From assembly GCA_016716365.1 (NCBI GenBank), contig JADJWM010000007.1, forward strand, positions 1 to 64,000: a stretch of 64,000 bases of DNA, written 5' to 3'. Position numbers and translations under genes: made by a program. This document shows positions 1 through 8,838 of the stretch, piece after piece (the first letter of the stretch is position 1; each line of letters opens with the position of its first letter). This stretch comes from Chloracidobacterium sp. (GTDB taxonomy: Bacteria; Acidobacteriota; Blastocatellia; Pyrinomonadales; Pyrinomonadaceae). The notes below the pieces were generated by a model. The model worked only from the letters and a program-made list of their open reading frames with translations. It ran no database searches and was not told where the DNA came from.

Positions 1-75
1 GCCCCAGAACCGGCGTCCCGTTTCCGTCAATCAGCCTACTCGCGGTTCCGTCCCGGTCCGTTAAGGCTAGGTGTC

Positions 76-755
76 ATGCGAAATCACACAGTACCGCCGG
101 ATGCGGACGCCGCTCTCTATTTTCTCCCGGGACAATACCTGTTCGAGACCTTCGGCGAGACCAAGGCAAGGCCTGAAGGCTTTGTCAGGCGTACAAGTGA
201 CGAGGGCTTTTCGCGTCTTCAAACGGATACGGGATGGATAGATCGGAAGGGTCTTAAGGTATCGAGAAGCTACTGACGGAACGCGATACTTTCGTATCTG
301 CCGGCGGGCGTCCGGACTGTTACGATAGCGTTTCCCGGCGATCGCATTGAGTCCCTAACCTTGCCCCTTCCGACCTTGATCCTTCTCCGGGAAAGGAAAG
401 ACGCCGCTATTTGTGGGGCCTCTTCGACATCCAAAGTCACACGGAACATCTCGCCTCGCCGTGGCTCCCCTTGCCGAACATCGGTTCAGGAAAGACCTCT
501 TTGGGAAGAACGAGGTCGGAGACGCACCCTTCGTCGCTACAAGCCATCTGGAAACTTATCTTCGACGCACCGTTCAACGGCGATCGTTCGACGGGCAGAT
601 GCCAGACGGAGAATGATGTTCGCGATATCTCCTTGCAAAACTCGCGGCGGACAATCTTAAGAAGTTCCCGGCCACCCAGTTGATGTCGTCTCAGTACAGT
701 CGAGGACGCTTGGGAGAGCATAGTCGAACGTACCCGATACGACAGCCGCTTTTAG
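76..755 (+). pseudogene. E2-like PRTRC protein B homologue, multiply frameshifted
   Basis: Reading across frames recovers one continuous protein. The upstream part carries TDTGWID and EATDGTRYF, followed by a YLPAGVRTVTIAF strand, then SPWLPLPNI and W-x2-IFDAPFN, and a C-terminal LAADNLKKFPATQ segment. This order resembles the E2-like protein B of PRTRC cassettes (ParB-related, ThiF-related). At least three or four single-base shifts (near 250, 290, 405 and 630) separate the pieces, so no intact ORF exists. The residue after PNI-x4 is Ser (KTSLG) where many homologues have Cys. It lies directly before the JAB and ThiF genes, the usual B-A-ThiF order. The end is uncertain. It may be a true relic or may suffer from poor consensus at the window edge. 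Confidence 0.55.
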
Positions 756-771
756 TTTCAATTCTTCTTAT

Positions 772-1427
772 ATGTCATCGGATCTACTTGCTCCACCAAA
801 CCTAGTCGGGCATCGCATCGCTGCGACTGAAAATGACCGATAGCTGCGGCTCTGTTTGAATATCTCCTCGCCGGGAATGGTCTATTCGTCCGGGCAAAAC
901 GAAGGGAGCTTGCCGTGTCTTGCCGCTTGCTTTGCAGAAGATATCGGGACTGCCGAAAACGTCGGTCGGGGTCTCGTGGACAAATCCTAGAATACCCGCG
1001 TCGCTGTGGCTGGCGATATTGCGACATAGCCAGCAAACGCACACATCCTCGCGCTTTAAGGAAGAAGTCTACCTGATCTATTGGGATCAGGTCCTCGGCG
1101 CCTGGCAATGGCGGGCATCAGGCCGCGAAAGCAATTGGGCATCGACCATTGCCGACGATACTCTCCCCGAATACGCTCAATGCTGCATCGAACTGCACAC
1201 TCACCCTCCGGGAGCGTCGAACTTCAGCATGGCGGACGATCGAGACGAACTGGGCAAGTTCCGCATCTTCGCGATCCTTATAGATGTCCACGACGAGCCG
1301 AAGATACGGTTTCGTTGCGGGGTTTACCGATCACCTTATCCCGATCCCGGCCGTCTGGGTCGGGGACATGCCCGAAGGGACCATCGACCTGAATGAGATA
1401 GATGCTCTAGTGGAGATGTTGTCGTGA
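772..1427 (+). pseudogene. JAB/MPN-domain protein (PRTRC protein A-like), frameshifted
   Basis: The central stretch carries the JAB metalloprotease signature: ELHTHPPG, then SMADDRDE about ten residues later, the usual HxH...SxxD zinc site of deubiquitinase-like peptidases. The N-terminal part (LLAGNGLFVRAKR) and the C-terminal part (IPIPAVWVGDMPEGTIDLN) lie in other frames. One-base shifts are needed near 842, 915 and 1325, the last within GGGG/TTT. The reconstructed protein is about 218 residues, normal for PRTRC protein A. Its TGA overlaps the GTG start of the ThiF-like gene, indicating translational coupling. Proteins of this family are thought to process ubiquitin-like modifiers, but the PRTRC role is not established. 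Whether the gene is dead or only mis-sequenced is open. Confidence 0.65.
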
Positions 1428-2283
1428 AAGAGATAGATCTCAGCTTCGCCCAAGCCGCCGTTGTGATGCCGAAGGAGCACAACACGCTTCGGATCATACA
1501 AGTAGGGGCGGGCGGTACAGGGTCGTTCGCCGCGCTTGCTATCGCCCGGCTCATGTATGGGCTAAAGGAGTCCGGAAAGCAGTTGAATTCCTTATTGTCG
1601 ATCCTGATGTAGTTGAAAGCGGGAACATTCCGAGAAGCAACTTCTGCACGGCGGAGATAGGGAGCAGTAAGGCCCAGACGCTCGCGAAAAGGATCACGCT
1701 TGCCTGGGGCCTCGAATGCCACTACGCGAACGAGCCGTTCGATGCTGAAGTCCATCTGAAGCAATCTTCGGGAGACTACCGCACGCTCACCGTGATCGTC
1801 GGCTGCGTGGATAATCACCTCGCGAGGCGAGAGATGCACTTAGCGATTGAAAAGTATCAGGGCTATCGGTCGGACGACGCAGCTAACATCTGGTGGATCG
1901 ACGGCGGGAACGGAAAGTTTTCGGGACAGGTCCTTATCGGCTCGAATGCGAAGCCGCTCAAGGCTGGAAAACTCTTCGTCGGGTCGAGCATCTGCAGATC
2001 GCTTCCCGCCCCGTCTTTGGTTCACCCGGAACTATTGACCGACCTGGAAAAGGAAACGAGGCCGCTTGCGCCCCTTTCTTGTCCGGATCGCATCCGGCTC
2101 GGGGAACAAAGCCTGAACATAAATCAACGGGTCGCGGTTGAGATCGGCGAGATGCTGACAGCGATGTTTCTAACTCGAAATCTCAGGCGCTTTGCGACCT
2201 ACTTCGATCTTGAAACCGGCACAAGCAGTTCGCTTTACTGCACGCCGGATCACATTGAATCCGCGATCCGAACGAGGAAATAA
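1424..2283 (+). pseudogene. ThiF/E1-like adenylating protein of PRTRC type, one frameshift
   Basis: The N-terminal part has the Rossmann nucleotide-binding loop VGAGGTGS (residues 27-34). After a frame change near 1580 the protein continues with IVDPDVVESGNIPRSNF, the conserved E1/ThiF segment, and VIVGCVDNHLARRE further on. The adenylation-type fold is therefore complete apart from one missing base near 'cagttg'. No obvious catalytic Cys of the classical E1 type stands out. It starts at GTG 1424, overlapping the stop of the JAB gene, and is followed within 4 bp by DUF2958. With the E2-like and JAB genes it forms a minimal ubiquitin-like cassette. The 286-residue reconstructed length fits PRTRC ThiF proteins. 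Confidence 0.7.
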
Positions 2284-2286
2284 TTC

Positions 2287-2601
2287 ATGTCCAGGCTTCT
2301 TACCCAAGAGCTTAGAGAAGCTCTTCCCAAACTGTGCGAACAGGAGGGCTCCGTCGATCCAACCGTGTTTGCCAAGTTTTTCTTTCCAACTTCCGGATGG
2401 ACCTGGTTTGTAACGGAAGGTGAAGAGAAGGACGACGACTTCTTGTTCTACGGTTATGTAATAGGTTTCGAGCCAGAATTAGGATATTTCACCTTACGGG
2501 AGTTGGAAGAAATAAACGTTAACGGAATCGTGATCGAGCGAGACTATTGCTTCGAACCGAGTAAACTCAGTAAATGCTTGTCCCACTCTAACTTGCAATA
2601 A
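2287..2601 (+). CDS. DUF2958 domain protein
   Basis: This 104-residue protein matches the DUF2958 pattern: LTQELREALPKL at the start, KFFFPTSGWTWFVTEGE in the middle, then FYGYVIGFEPELGYFTL and VERD-like IERDYCFEP near the end. The function is unknown; the family is typically carried on plasmids and integrative elements. The ORF is intact, unlike the genes upstream, and begins 3 bp after the ThiF-like stop, so it probably belongs to the same transcript. Its 3' end overlaps the end of a decayed SRPBCC gene on the other strand. Confidence 0.75.
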   Translation: MSRLLTQELREALPKLCEQEGSVDPTVFAKFFFPTSGWTWFVTEGEEKDDDFLFYGYVIGFEPELGYFTLRELEEINVNGIVIERDYCFEPSKLSKCLSHSNLQ

Positions 2602-2976
2602 CTCTTCGCATGATTCGCACGATCTATTCGATACGCTGAGCGACCTCGGCATAGTCGATCTTCTGCGACTACCATTGGATCCTTTCCGCGGCCGTCGGTA
2701 TAAGGTCAATGTTAAACGATACAAGCGCCAGGCGAGATGTGGCGCATGACAACCTTTCGCTGCGGGGCCACGTGTTCGAAGGCACTTTCGTTCTTCGGAT
2801 TACCGCATTCGATGAGTGCCGTCATATAGACCCAACCCGGCAGTCAAGAATTCGCAACCGTCCACAGTAAACCTCGCCCATCCCCACCAACGTGCCAGCC
2901 GCTCTATATCGCTGAACGTGGCGATGACGTGTTCAGCAGAAGCGGCGATCTCGCGAGATGCCTTGAATGCGGGCAT
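2587..2976 (-). pseudogene. SRPBCC (AHSA1-type) protein relic
   Basis: The minus strand starting at 2976 reads FKASREIAASAEHVIATFSD, then LARWWG and FTVDGCEF, which is the N-terminal half of AHSA1-like START/SRPBCC proteins. After a shift it continues NESAFEHVAPQRKVVMRH, and after another KIDYAEVAQRIE, which matches the family's C-terminal helix. Several frame changes and stops interrupt it. Total span (~390 bp) suits a family of about 140-150 residues. It starts 3 bp after the phosphoesterase stop, as if it had been the last gene of that operon. Identification rests on motif resemblance only. Confidence 0.5.
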
Positions 2977-2979
2977 TTA

Positions 2980-4545
2980 TTATGGAGAAACTGATACCGC
3001 AAGCTCTCGGAAAGCACCCCCATTTGTACTCTCGTGGAACGATGCAACCCATTTCTGATTAACGGGCTCCCATTCAACAAGGTTATAAGATACAGGGGAA
3101 CCCTCTGCTCCCAATGAACTGCCACAGCCGATTGCCGTCAAAATCATATTTTTTCCGACGTGGCTAACGTCTCGTTCAACGTATCGGGCCTTATGTTTAT
3201 GTCCGTGTAGAATTGTCTTAATATCCCAATCCACGCACCATTCGTAGAGCTTTTCTGGATTTTTTAAAACCAAGGTGGGCTCGAGGCTAAAACCAATTTT
3301 ATTCATTACCGACTCTAGCCATCCCTCAGGTTCAGCCTCGAAAGAAAACGGGTGATGATGAACAAGGACAATTGGAAGGTAAGACTTAAGTTCTGACCGC
3401 GCCGACAATAAATTTCTGTATTCTGCACCAATACTCCGAAACTGCGTATCCGAAATCGTACCCTGTGCGAGCCGGCCTCCTTCAGACGAGTTGAAGCAGA
3501 TAAAGATCATCTTGCTGTTGTCATCAACCTCCACTCGGCTTGGGCCAATCCTTGCGACTTGCTCGTAATCTTTCCCCCAAATGCCCTTCATCCTCTGATC
3601 ATGATTTCCTGTAATCGCAATCGGTTCGACGCCACCGGAAAGATAAGTTATGTTGTCTCGAAATGTTGTGAATTGCGTTGCATAGTGTTTGTCCGGCGTG
3701 TCGAACAAATCACCCGTAATCACGACGCGGTCAACCTCTTTGACTACATCGCGAAGTTCCGCATTTAGAAAAGCCTGATTTTCGGTGGCATAGTCAGTTC
3801 CGAAATGTAGGTCACTCAAGTGTAGAAGGCGTCGCGATTCCTTTCTACGTGAGTTTTCCCATTTCTTTAGGATTGCATCGAAATTCCCCGGGTAACCAAA
3901 ATCTCGCCACGGTCGCCCTCTCCATCTAGGGTTGTCAATTTCCCGTTTAAGTAATGAAACGAGATCTTCGAGAGCGTTTATCGAGCAAAAGCAGCTTGCT
4001 CCGTTCAATGTCCAAAAAACAAACCCAGGCCACTCTGATGCCGCATGTAGACCAACAGAGAAAGACGGCACTGGATCGATCACGTTAAGGTTTCGATTCT
4101 CGTGATCCGACTCTGGAATCAACACTAGTAGATTTCCGTAAAGCGGAAGTGTTGCAAGCAATTCAGCTCGTTGTCTCAACTCGGATCCTTCTCCAACGGC
4201 GAGGGCATAGAGCGGGTAGTAAGAGAACTCTGACCTGAGTTCCGAAAGCAAGTCCTCGACGACACGTCCGTTAACAATTTTTTTCCGCTCTGATTGCGAG
4301 TCTGACGCCTGATTTGAGGAAGCTTGAAACTCATCAAGTTTCAATCGCGCCCGTTTTGCGATCTCCGAAACGTAGTCCGGCCATGGCTCAAATCCGCGTT
4401 CCGGAATCAGGTATCGTTCGGGGTTGTTGACAAAAACGTCAAGAAACTCGCCCAAATCTTGCCGCCGCACTCTTGGGGCAGCAAACGAGCGCGACGTCAG
4501 ATAGGCCATGATGTTCCCATGTTCGAGTCGGAAAATTGCTCCCAT
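2980..4545 (-). CDS. calcineurin-like metallophosphoesterase with N-terminal extension
   Basis: All five metallophosphoesterase motifs are visible in order: HLSDLHFG (from residue 242), VITGDLFD, AITGNHDQ, VLVHHHP and ILHGHKHK. They supply the Asp, His and Asn ligands of a dinuclear metal site, so the domain should be catalytically competent. About 235 residues precede it with no recognised domain; they include a Ser/Gln-rich linker near 95-110. Start may be 4545 or the Met at residue 13. The gene lies 16 bp downstream of the Abi_C-like gene on the same strand. Base composition is visibly richer in A+T than the chromosome around it. The substrate is unknown; a nuclease or nucleotide phosphodiesterase role in defence is inference from context. 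Confidence 0.8.
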   Translation of the reverse strand: MGAIFRLEHGNIMAYLTSRSFAAPRVRRQDLGEFLDVFVNNPERYLIPERGFEPWPDYVSEIAKRARLKLDEFQASSNQASDSQSERKKIVNGRVVEDLLSELRSEFSYYPLYALAVGEGSELRQRAELLATLPLYGNLLVLIPESDHENRNLNVIDPVPSFSVGLHAASEWPGFVFWTLNGASCFCSINALEDLVSLLKREIDNPRWRGRPWRDFGYPGNFDAILKKWENSRRKESRRLLHLSDLHFGTDYATENQAFLNAELRDVVKEVDRVVITGDLFDTPDKHYATQFTTFRDNITYLSGGVEPIAITGNHDQRMKGIWGKDYEQVARIGPSRVEVDDNSKMIFICFNSSEGGRLAQGTISDTQFRSIGAEYRNLLSARSELKSYLPIVLVHHHPFSFEAEPEGWLESVMNKIGFSLEPTLVLKNPEKLYEWCVDWDIKTILHGHKHKARYVERDVSHVGKNMILTAIGCGSSLGAEGSPVSYNLVEWEPVNQKWVASFHESTNGGAFRELAVSVSP

Positions 4546-4561
4546 TACCCGCTCCTTATTC

Positions 4562-5398
4562 TCACGTTCCTACACCACTCTGCTTCTTGTGCGCCTCAAG
4601 CATTGCTTCTGCAATCGTACCCATGAGTTGAATTGCCGTCCTTGCCTCGGCGTCCGTAAGCGTCGGCAGCCACGGGCGCCCATGCCCTGTCCCTTGTTTA
4701 TTACGCAAGCTATTTATTGCGCAGGCCGCATCGAACATAGCCGTTTGAATTCGTTGTTGTGCCGTTTGTGTAGAGCTAGTCGAGCCAGCCATAGTCGCGA
4801 AGCCTATTTCTGTGAACGCCTGCCCCAATAACGTCGGAAAATTGTTGGAATTCGAATACGAACCATATCTTTCGGTCAATATATGAGCAGCGGTGGCTTC
4901 TAGTAGGTCCTTACTTGTTCCCGCTATTAAAGCGGCATCTTCAGATCCCCTTTTGGCCCGCTGAACATACGAGCTCAACGCAGAAGTAAGAGCGACGCCT
5001 GATAGATTGTCTAGGACAAGCGGAAGCAATTCACCTTCGGATGTCAGGTTAAAGCCTTCGAGGCGAAATACATTGACCGCATTCGCAATAGATTCTGCGC
5101 CGACGAAATTTGGAGACGTAGAACGGAATCCACCACAGCCCTTCAGAAATGATATAAGGCGGGACACAAGTTTCTGTCCAGCTTCGTGTTGATTTTCCAA
5201 TGCCCAACTGAGAGTGCGATTTATTCGTTTTGCTTTGCCTAGCGTTTGACCTTGTGTTTTTGGGTCGGCGGCAGTCAATCCGGCGCGTTGAATTATGACA
5301 TCAATATCTGCATGACTCGGCGAACGTGTTTCCGTCTGCGCATCGTCTACGAGCTTCGATATGGCGACGATTATGCTGTCATTCAAAGGAGGATTCAT
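4562..5398 (-). CDS. abortive-infection C-terminal (Abi_C-like) protein
   Basis: The C-terminal third contains RNKQGTGHGR (about residues 232-241), followed by a helix with repeated Ala/Ile/Leu ending in EAHKK. This is the signature end of Abi_C-type proteins associated with phage abortive infection. The N-terminal two thirds are mostly helical and unassigned. I choose the Met at 5398 (MNPPLND); an upstream in-frame Met at 5440 gives 14 more residues. It is the first gene of a two-gene minus-strand unit with the phosphoesterase 16 bp downstream, and is divergent from the operon starting at 5554. The A+T-rich composition matches its partner and suggests joint acquisition. A defence role is inferred from family and context. 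Confidence 0.65.
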   Translation of the reverse strand: MNPPLNDSIIVAISKLVDDAQTETRSPSHADIDVIIQRAGLTAADPKTQGQTLGKAKRINRTLSWALENQHEAGQKLVSRLISFLKGCGGFRSTSPNFVGAESIANAVNVFRLEGFNLTSEGELLPLVLDNLSGVALTSALSSYVQRAKRGSEDAALIAGTSKDLLEATAAHILTERYGSYSNSNNFPTLLGQAFTEIGFATMAGSTSSTQTAQQRIQTAMFDAACAINSLRNKQGTGHGRPWLPTLTDAEARTAIQLMGTIAEAMLEAHKKQSGVGT

Positions 5399-5553
5399 CG
5401 CATTAAAAAACCAATGATAACACGTGAGTTTTGCGCGCAATCCCTCAAACTCGCATATTCGTTAAGAACCAACTTCGAACCCATGTTGGTTCGCATGTTT
5501 CTCGGTCGATGTTTGGGGCGCGAAAAACGTGCGGCGGACAGAATGTTGTAAGT

Positions 5554-5904
5554 ATGGTTGAATTCTCCAAAAGCATCATGGACGTGCCACAAGACACCGT
5601 TTTTCTCGGTCGGACATCGCCTCCAGGAGCATTCGCTTCCTCGATACTGCTAAGGGTTTTTGGCGGTGAAAGAACGAACGATGCTGTCAACCTCCCGGAC
5701 CCCGATCCCCAGACGAAAGGCGAGCCAAGAACAATCAACGCGACTGAGATACTCACTCGGCTGGAGAGTCGCAAGGAAGCGGCTTCGGTAGCGCTGGGAA
5801 TCAACGCCAGCGAAGTTGAGACGCTACCGTTCGATCTCTCTAAGCTTGAGGGCGAGGGCATTTTTCATGAACATCGACTGCCGCGGGTTCGGCAGTCTTG
5901 TTAG
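5554..5904 (+). CDS. hypothetical protein, first gene of the AAA/DUF1257 operon
   Basis: This 116-residue protein has no domain that I recognise. It is rich in charged residues and contains ATEILTRLESRKEAASVALG, a likely helix. I take the Met at 5554 as start, because upstream in-frame residues run into the divergent promoter region of the Abi gene. Its stop lies 37 bp inside the next gene, so the two are probably translationally coupled. Position at the head of a compact seven-gene plus-strand run suggests it belongs to the same system. Confidence 0.5.
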   Translation: MVEFSKSIMDVPQDTVFLGRTSPPGAFASSILLRVFGGERTNDAVNLPDPDPQTKGEPRTINATEILTRLESRKEAASVALGINASEVETLPFDLSKLEGEGIFHEHRLPRVRQSC

Positions 5905-6961
5905 GCAGTTGGAGTGGAAGACGCTCGGCGTGAAACTGCCTGAAGATGCCGCAGTGCGGGTCAGCCCGCCGAGAGCAGGACTACTTCCTGATGTTTATCG
6001 AAACAAGCTTATGCGCGGTGCGGCACAGGCCCACAACGCACTCAACAGATACGGCTTCCGGTTCACCCTCTGCGAGACGGTCTGGGGAACAAGCGAGTAC
6101 AAGTGGATCCCCTGGACCGCATTCGAGCAGTTTGAGGGAGCCTATCTGCATGCCTGCGAAACTCTCGCAAAAGCTAAGGCGGAGGTTCTTGGGAAGTACG
6201 ATGAGATCCTCACCATTCTGCAAGATAGTTTTTACAGACTCGCCGAGGATTCGGCCGACCGCTTCCAGGCGACCACGGACGAACCGTTCGACCGGGCTGA
6301 ATTCATAAATGCTGTTGCGGCACAAGCGATCGGGATGGTGCCGACACCGGAGATGATCCGCGACGGGTTGACGATCGAGATGAAGCCTAAGGTGATCGTG
6401 CTGGGTTCGGAGATGGCGGCCGAACAGAAGTTGACGCGCGAGCTGCGGCTTGAAGCGGCGCGGGTGGAGTCGGAGACGCGAACTGTCGAGATCGAGGTTG
6501 AGGCTAAGGCAAGTATCGAGCGGCTGAAAGTAACCGGATTCGAGGAAGATCAGCGACGCGAACGTGAGGTCAAGGAACGCATTAGGACTATGAAGATCGA
6601 GGCCGCTCGCCGAGAGGCGGAAGAGGCAGTCTCGCCGATAAAAGAAGGTCTCGCTCAGATAACCGCACGGATTTGTGAAGCCGCGCAGGAGATGTCCGTA
6701 CGGCTTCAGGATGCCAAGTTCGTACCCGGAAGCTTGGCAAAGCGTGCACGTCAGATGTGCGAATGGTACGGCCTTATGAATTTCACGGGCGATGACTCGC
6801 TGGAAGACGTTCTCATCAAACTGCAAGAAGCTGCCGGCCGAGAAGCCAAGCAGCGCTCACCGGAGGAGATGCGAAACGCTCTCAACGACATCCTGCGTGC
6901 GACCACCGTTCAATCCAGAAAACTCCTGGACGAAGACCGGTTATCGGCTCTCGAACTCTGA
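5867..6961 (+). CDS. coiled-coil protein of unknown function
   Basis: A 364-residue protein beginning at ATG 5867, just after a G-rich stretch (GAGGGCGAGGGC) that can act as ribosome binding site. Residues from about 195 to 270 are an almost unbroken charged heptad region rich in Glu, Arg and Ala (for example RELRLEAARVES and EVKERIRTMKIEAARREAE), typical of a coiled coil. The N-terminal part is globular with several Trp and Arg residues; GMVPTPEMIRDGL precedes the coil. No catalytic motif is seen. It overlaps the preceding gene and is followed after 12 bp by a small ORF. It may act as a scaffold for the AAA+ protein of this operon; that is inference. Confidence 0.65.
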   Translation: MNIDCRGFGSLVRQLEWKTLGVKLPEDAAVRVSPPRAGLLPDVYRNKLMRGAAQAHNALNRYGFRFTLCETVWGTSEYKWIPWTAFEQFEGAYLHACETLAKAKAEVLGKYDEILTILQDSFYRLAEDSADRFQATTDEPFDRAEFINAVAAQAIGMVPTPEMIRDGLTIEMKPKVIVLGSEMAAEQKLTRELRLEAARVESETRTVEIEVEAKASIERLKVTGFEEDQRREREVKERIRTMKIEAARREAEEAVSPIKEGLAQITARICEAAQEMSVRLQDAKFVPGSLAKRARQMCEWYGLMNFTGDDSLEDVLIKLQEAAGREAKQRSPEEMRNALNDILRATTVQSRKLLDEDRLSALEL

Positions 6962-6973
6962 CCTACGGTTACC

Positions 6974-7180
6974 ATGCACGACCAGGAATCGAGACGGCGC
7001 GTATCGTTGTCGCCCGAGAAGGTGAATTACTTCAGGTGGCGAGACGATCGGAATGGATACGAGGACTGCGATTCCTATACTGATGAAGATCAGCGGCTAA
7101 GACGCAACCTTCGAATAACTGCGGCAGACGAGATCGAATGGCGGCAACTCAGGGAGTCCGAGTTCCGCGTCGAATTCTGA
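6974..7180 (+). CDS. small acidic/basic hypothetical protein
   Basis: A 68-residue ORF filling the space between the coiled-coil gene and the AAA+ gene, with 12 bp and 18 bp gaps on either side. It has a highly charged composition (RWRDDRNGYEDCDSYTDEDQ) and no recognised motif. Same strand and tight spacing support its being a real member of the operon, but nothing else does. Confidence 0.4.
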   Translation: MHDQESRRRVSLSPEKVNYFRWRDDRNGYEDCDSYTDEDQRLRRNLRITAADEIEWRQLRESEFRVEF

Positions 7181-7198
7181 TCGACAAATAGAATCAAC

Positions 7199-8818
7199 AT
7201 GACAACTTCAGAACCGGACGCGAAGAGCGTCGATAGATTCTTGCGCGAATTGGACGTAAGGATAAGAGCCCGTTATCCGCTGATCGCGATCAACACCTAT
7301 GAGGAAGATCGCGTCCGCGAAGCTCTGATCGATCTTGTTTTCCAGGAGAGGCACAAGGAAAAACCTCTGTATTTCTGGAGCCGGCCATCGGGACTGCAGA
7401 AGATCTTCGATCCCAAAGAGGGCATCCTTCAGAATCCGGCATCGGTCGGTGACACGGAAGACCCGGAGGGGGTTCTCGGGTTCATCTCGGAACAGAAGAC
7501 GGGAATCTTTTTGCTGTGCGACTACGCTCCCTACATCTCTCCATACGGTCAGGAAGACCCGCTGTTGGTTCGTAGACTTCGAGAGATCGCCTGGAAGCTG
7601 AAATCCACAAAGGCGACGGTTCTGTTCGTCGGCCCCAACTTTCCCGATCTGAAGACCCTTGAAAAGGAAATCACCCAGATCGATCTCGAACTTCCGAAGG
7701 AAAATGAGATCGAAGAGTCGATCGAACTCCAGCTTGAGAATTTAAAATCGAGCGGGCTTGCTATCGATCTCGAAAAAGAAACGCAGACAGCGCTGCTGCA
7801 ATCATTACTCGGCCTAACGGCGGGCGAGATCAGCAATGTGATCGCAAAGGCTGTCATCAGCTGCAACGGTCTCAATCAGGAATCGATCAGTGTCATTCTC
7901 GAAGAGAAGAAAAACGTCATCCGCGGGAGCGGTTCGCTTACGTACGTTCACCCGGAACCGGCGAGTAACCTCGGCGGCTATAAGACACTGAGAGCGATCC
8001 TCGAACGTGCGGCCTACACCTTCAGCCCTCGAGCGAAAGCGCGGCACGTGGAGCCTTGCAAAGGAATTCTGCTTGTCGGCCTGCCCGGATGCGGCAAAGA
8101 CCTCTGCAAGCGGGTTGCTTCGAGCATTACCAACCGGGCTCTGCTTGATCTGGACTTCGGGTCGATCATGGGCGAGGGTGGAGGTGTGATCGGCTCATCT
8201 GCAATGTCGATAAAGAGAGCTCTGTCGATCGCGGGGACCATTAAAGGAATCTTAGGGATCAGCGAGTTCGAAAAGGCCGTCTCGGGCATGAAGTCCTCGA
8301 ACAAGACCGACGGCGGTGAGACGGCCCGTACGATTTCTTACCTTCTCAACTGGATGCAGGACAATAAAGATGTTCTTGTCTTCGCTACCGCCAATGACGT
8401 TAGGGAGCTTGAGTCCGAACAGTTCCGAATCGGCCGGTTTTCTTATATCCACTTCGTCGATCTGCCCGGGTCGGAGGACAGGACGGAGATCTTCAAAGTT
8501 CATCTGAAGAAACGCGAATTGGATCCTGATCAATTCGACCTCGAAAAGCTGGTCGAGAAGAGCAAGGACTTCTCCGGGGCGGAGATCGAAGGTGCAGTGC
8601 AAGACGGAGTTCTTGAAGCCTTCATTGACGGCGACCGGCAGGCGGAGACTCGCGACATTATTAAATCCGCCGAGAACATCACACCTACTGCCCAGATGAT
8701 GAGCGAGAAGATCGAAGAGATCCGCAAATGGGCTCGCAACAATATCAAAGGCGTGGCTGGAAGAATCGACAACTCTGGTATCGCCGGGAATCGAGGAGAT
8801 CGGATCTACGAGTTCTGA
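7199..8818 (+). CDS. Ycf46-like AAA+ ATPase with altered Walker A and B motifs
   Basis: The 539-residue protein aligns by eye with Ycf46/FtsH-like AAA+ proteins. An N-terminal domain (about 1-250) opens with RARYPLIAINTYEEDRV. The AAA+ core follows: GILLVGLPGCGKD (Walker A, K300, D301), LGISEFEK (Walker B, S355-E356), FATAND (sensor 1), IGRF (arginine finger) and FSGAEIEGAVQDG (sensor 2 helix). Usual family motifs are GKS/T and IDEIEK. Here the Mg-coordinating Ser/Thr of Walker A is Asp, and the Walker B Asp is Ser, while the catalytic Glu is kept. ATP binding is possible but hydrolysis is doubtful. DUF1257 (Ycf35-like) follows 20 bp downstream, a known companion of Ycf46-type proteins. Confidence 0.85.
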   Translation: MTTSEPDAKSVDRFLRELDVRIRARYPLIAINTYEEDRVREALIDLVFQERHKEKPLYFWSRPSGLQKIFDPKEGILQNPASVGDTEDPEGVLGFISEQKTGIFLLCDYAPYISPYGQEDPLLVRRLREIAWKLKSTKATVLFVGPNFPDLKTLEKEITQIDLELPKENEIEESIELQLENLKSSGLAIDLEKETQTALLQSLLGLTAGEISNVIAKAVISCNGLNQESISVILEEKKNVIRGSGSLTYVHPEPASNLGGYKTLRAILERAAYTFSPRAKARHVEPCKGILLVGLPGCGKDLCKRVASSITNRALLDLDFGSIMGEGGGVIGSSAMSIKRALSIAGTIKGILGISEFEKAVSGMKSSNKTDGGETARTISYLLNWMQDNKDVLVFATANDVRELESEQFRIGRFSYIHFVDLPGSEDRTEIFKVHLKKRELDPDQFDLEKLVEKSKDFSGAEIEGAVQDGVLEAFIDGDRQAETRDIIKSAENITPTAQMMSEKIEEIRKWARNNIKGVAGRIDNSGIAGNRGDRIYEF

Positions 8819-8838
8819 ACTGCGAGGAGGTTGTTTCT

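Noticed and set aside
2600..2750. Protein-like plus-strand fragment (FDTLSDLGIVDLL...)
   Set aside because: No start codon, and the same DNA reads better as the decayed SRPBCC gene on the minus strand.
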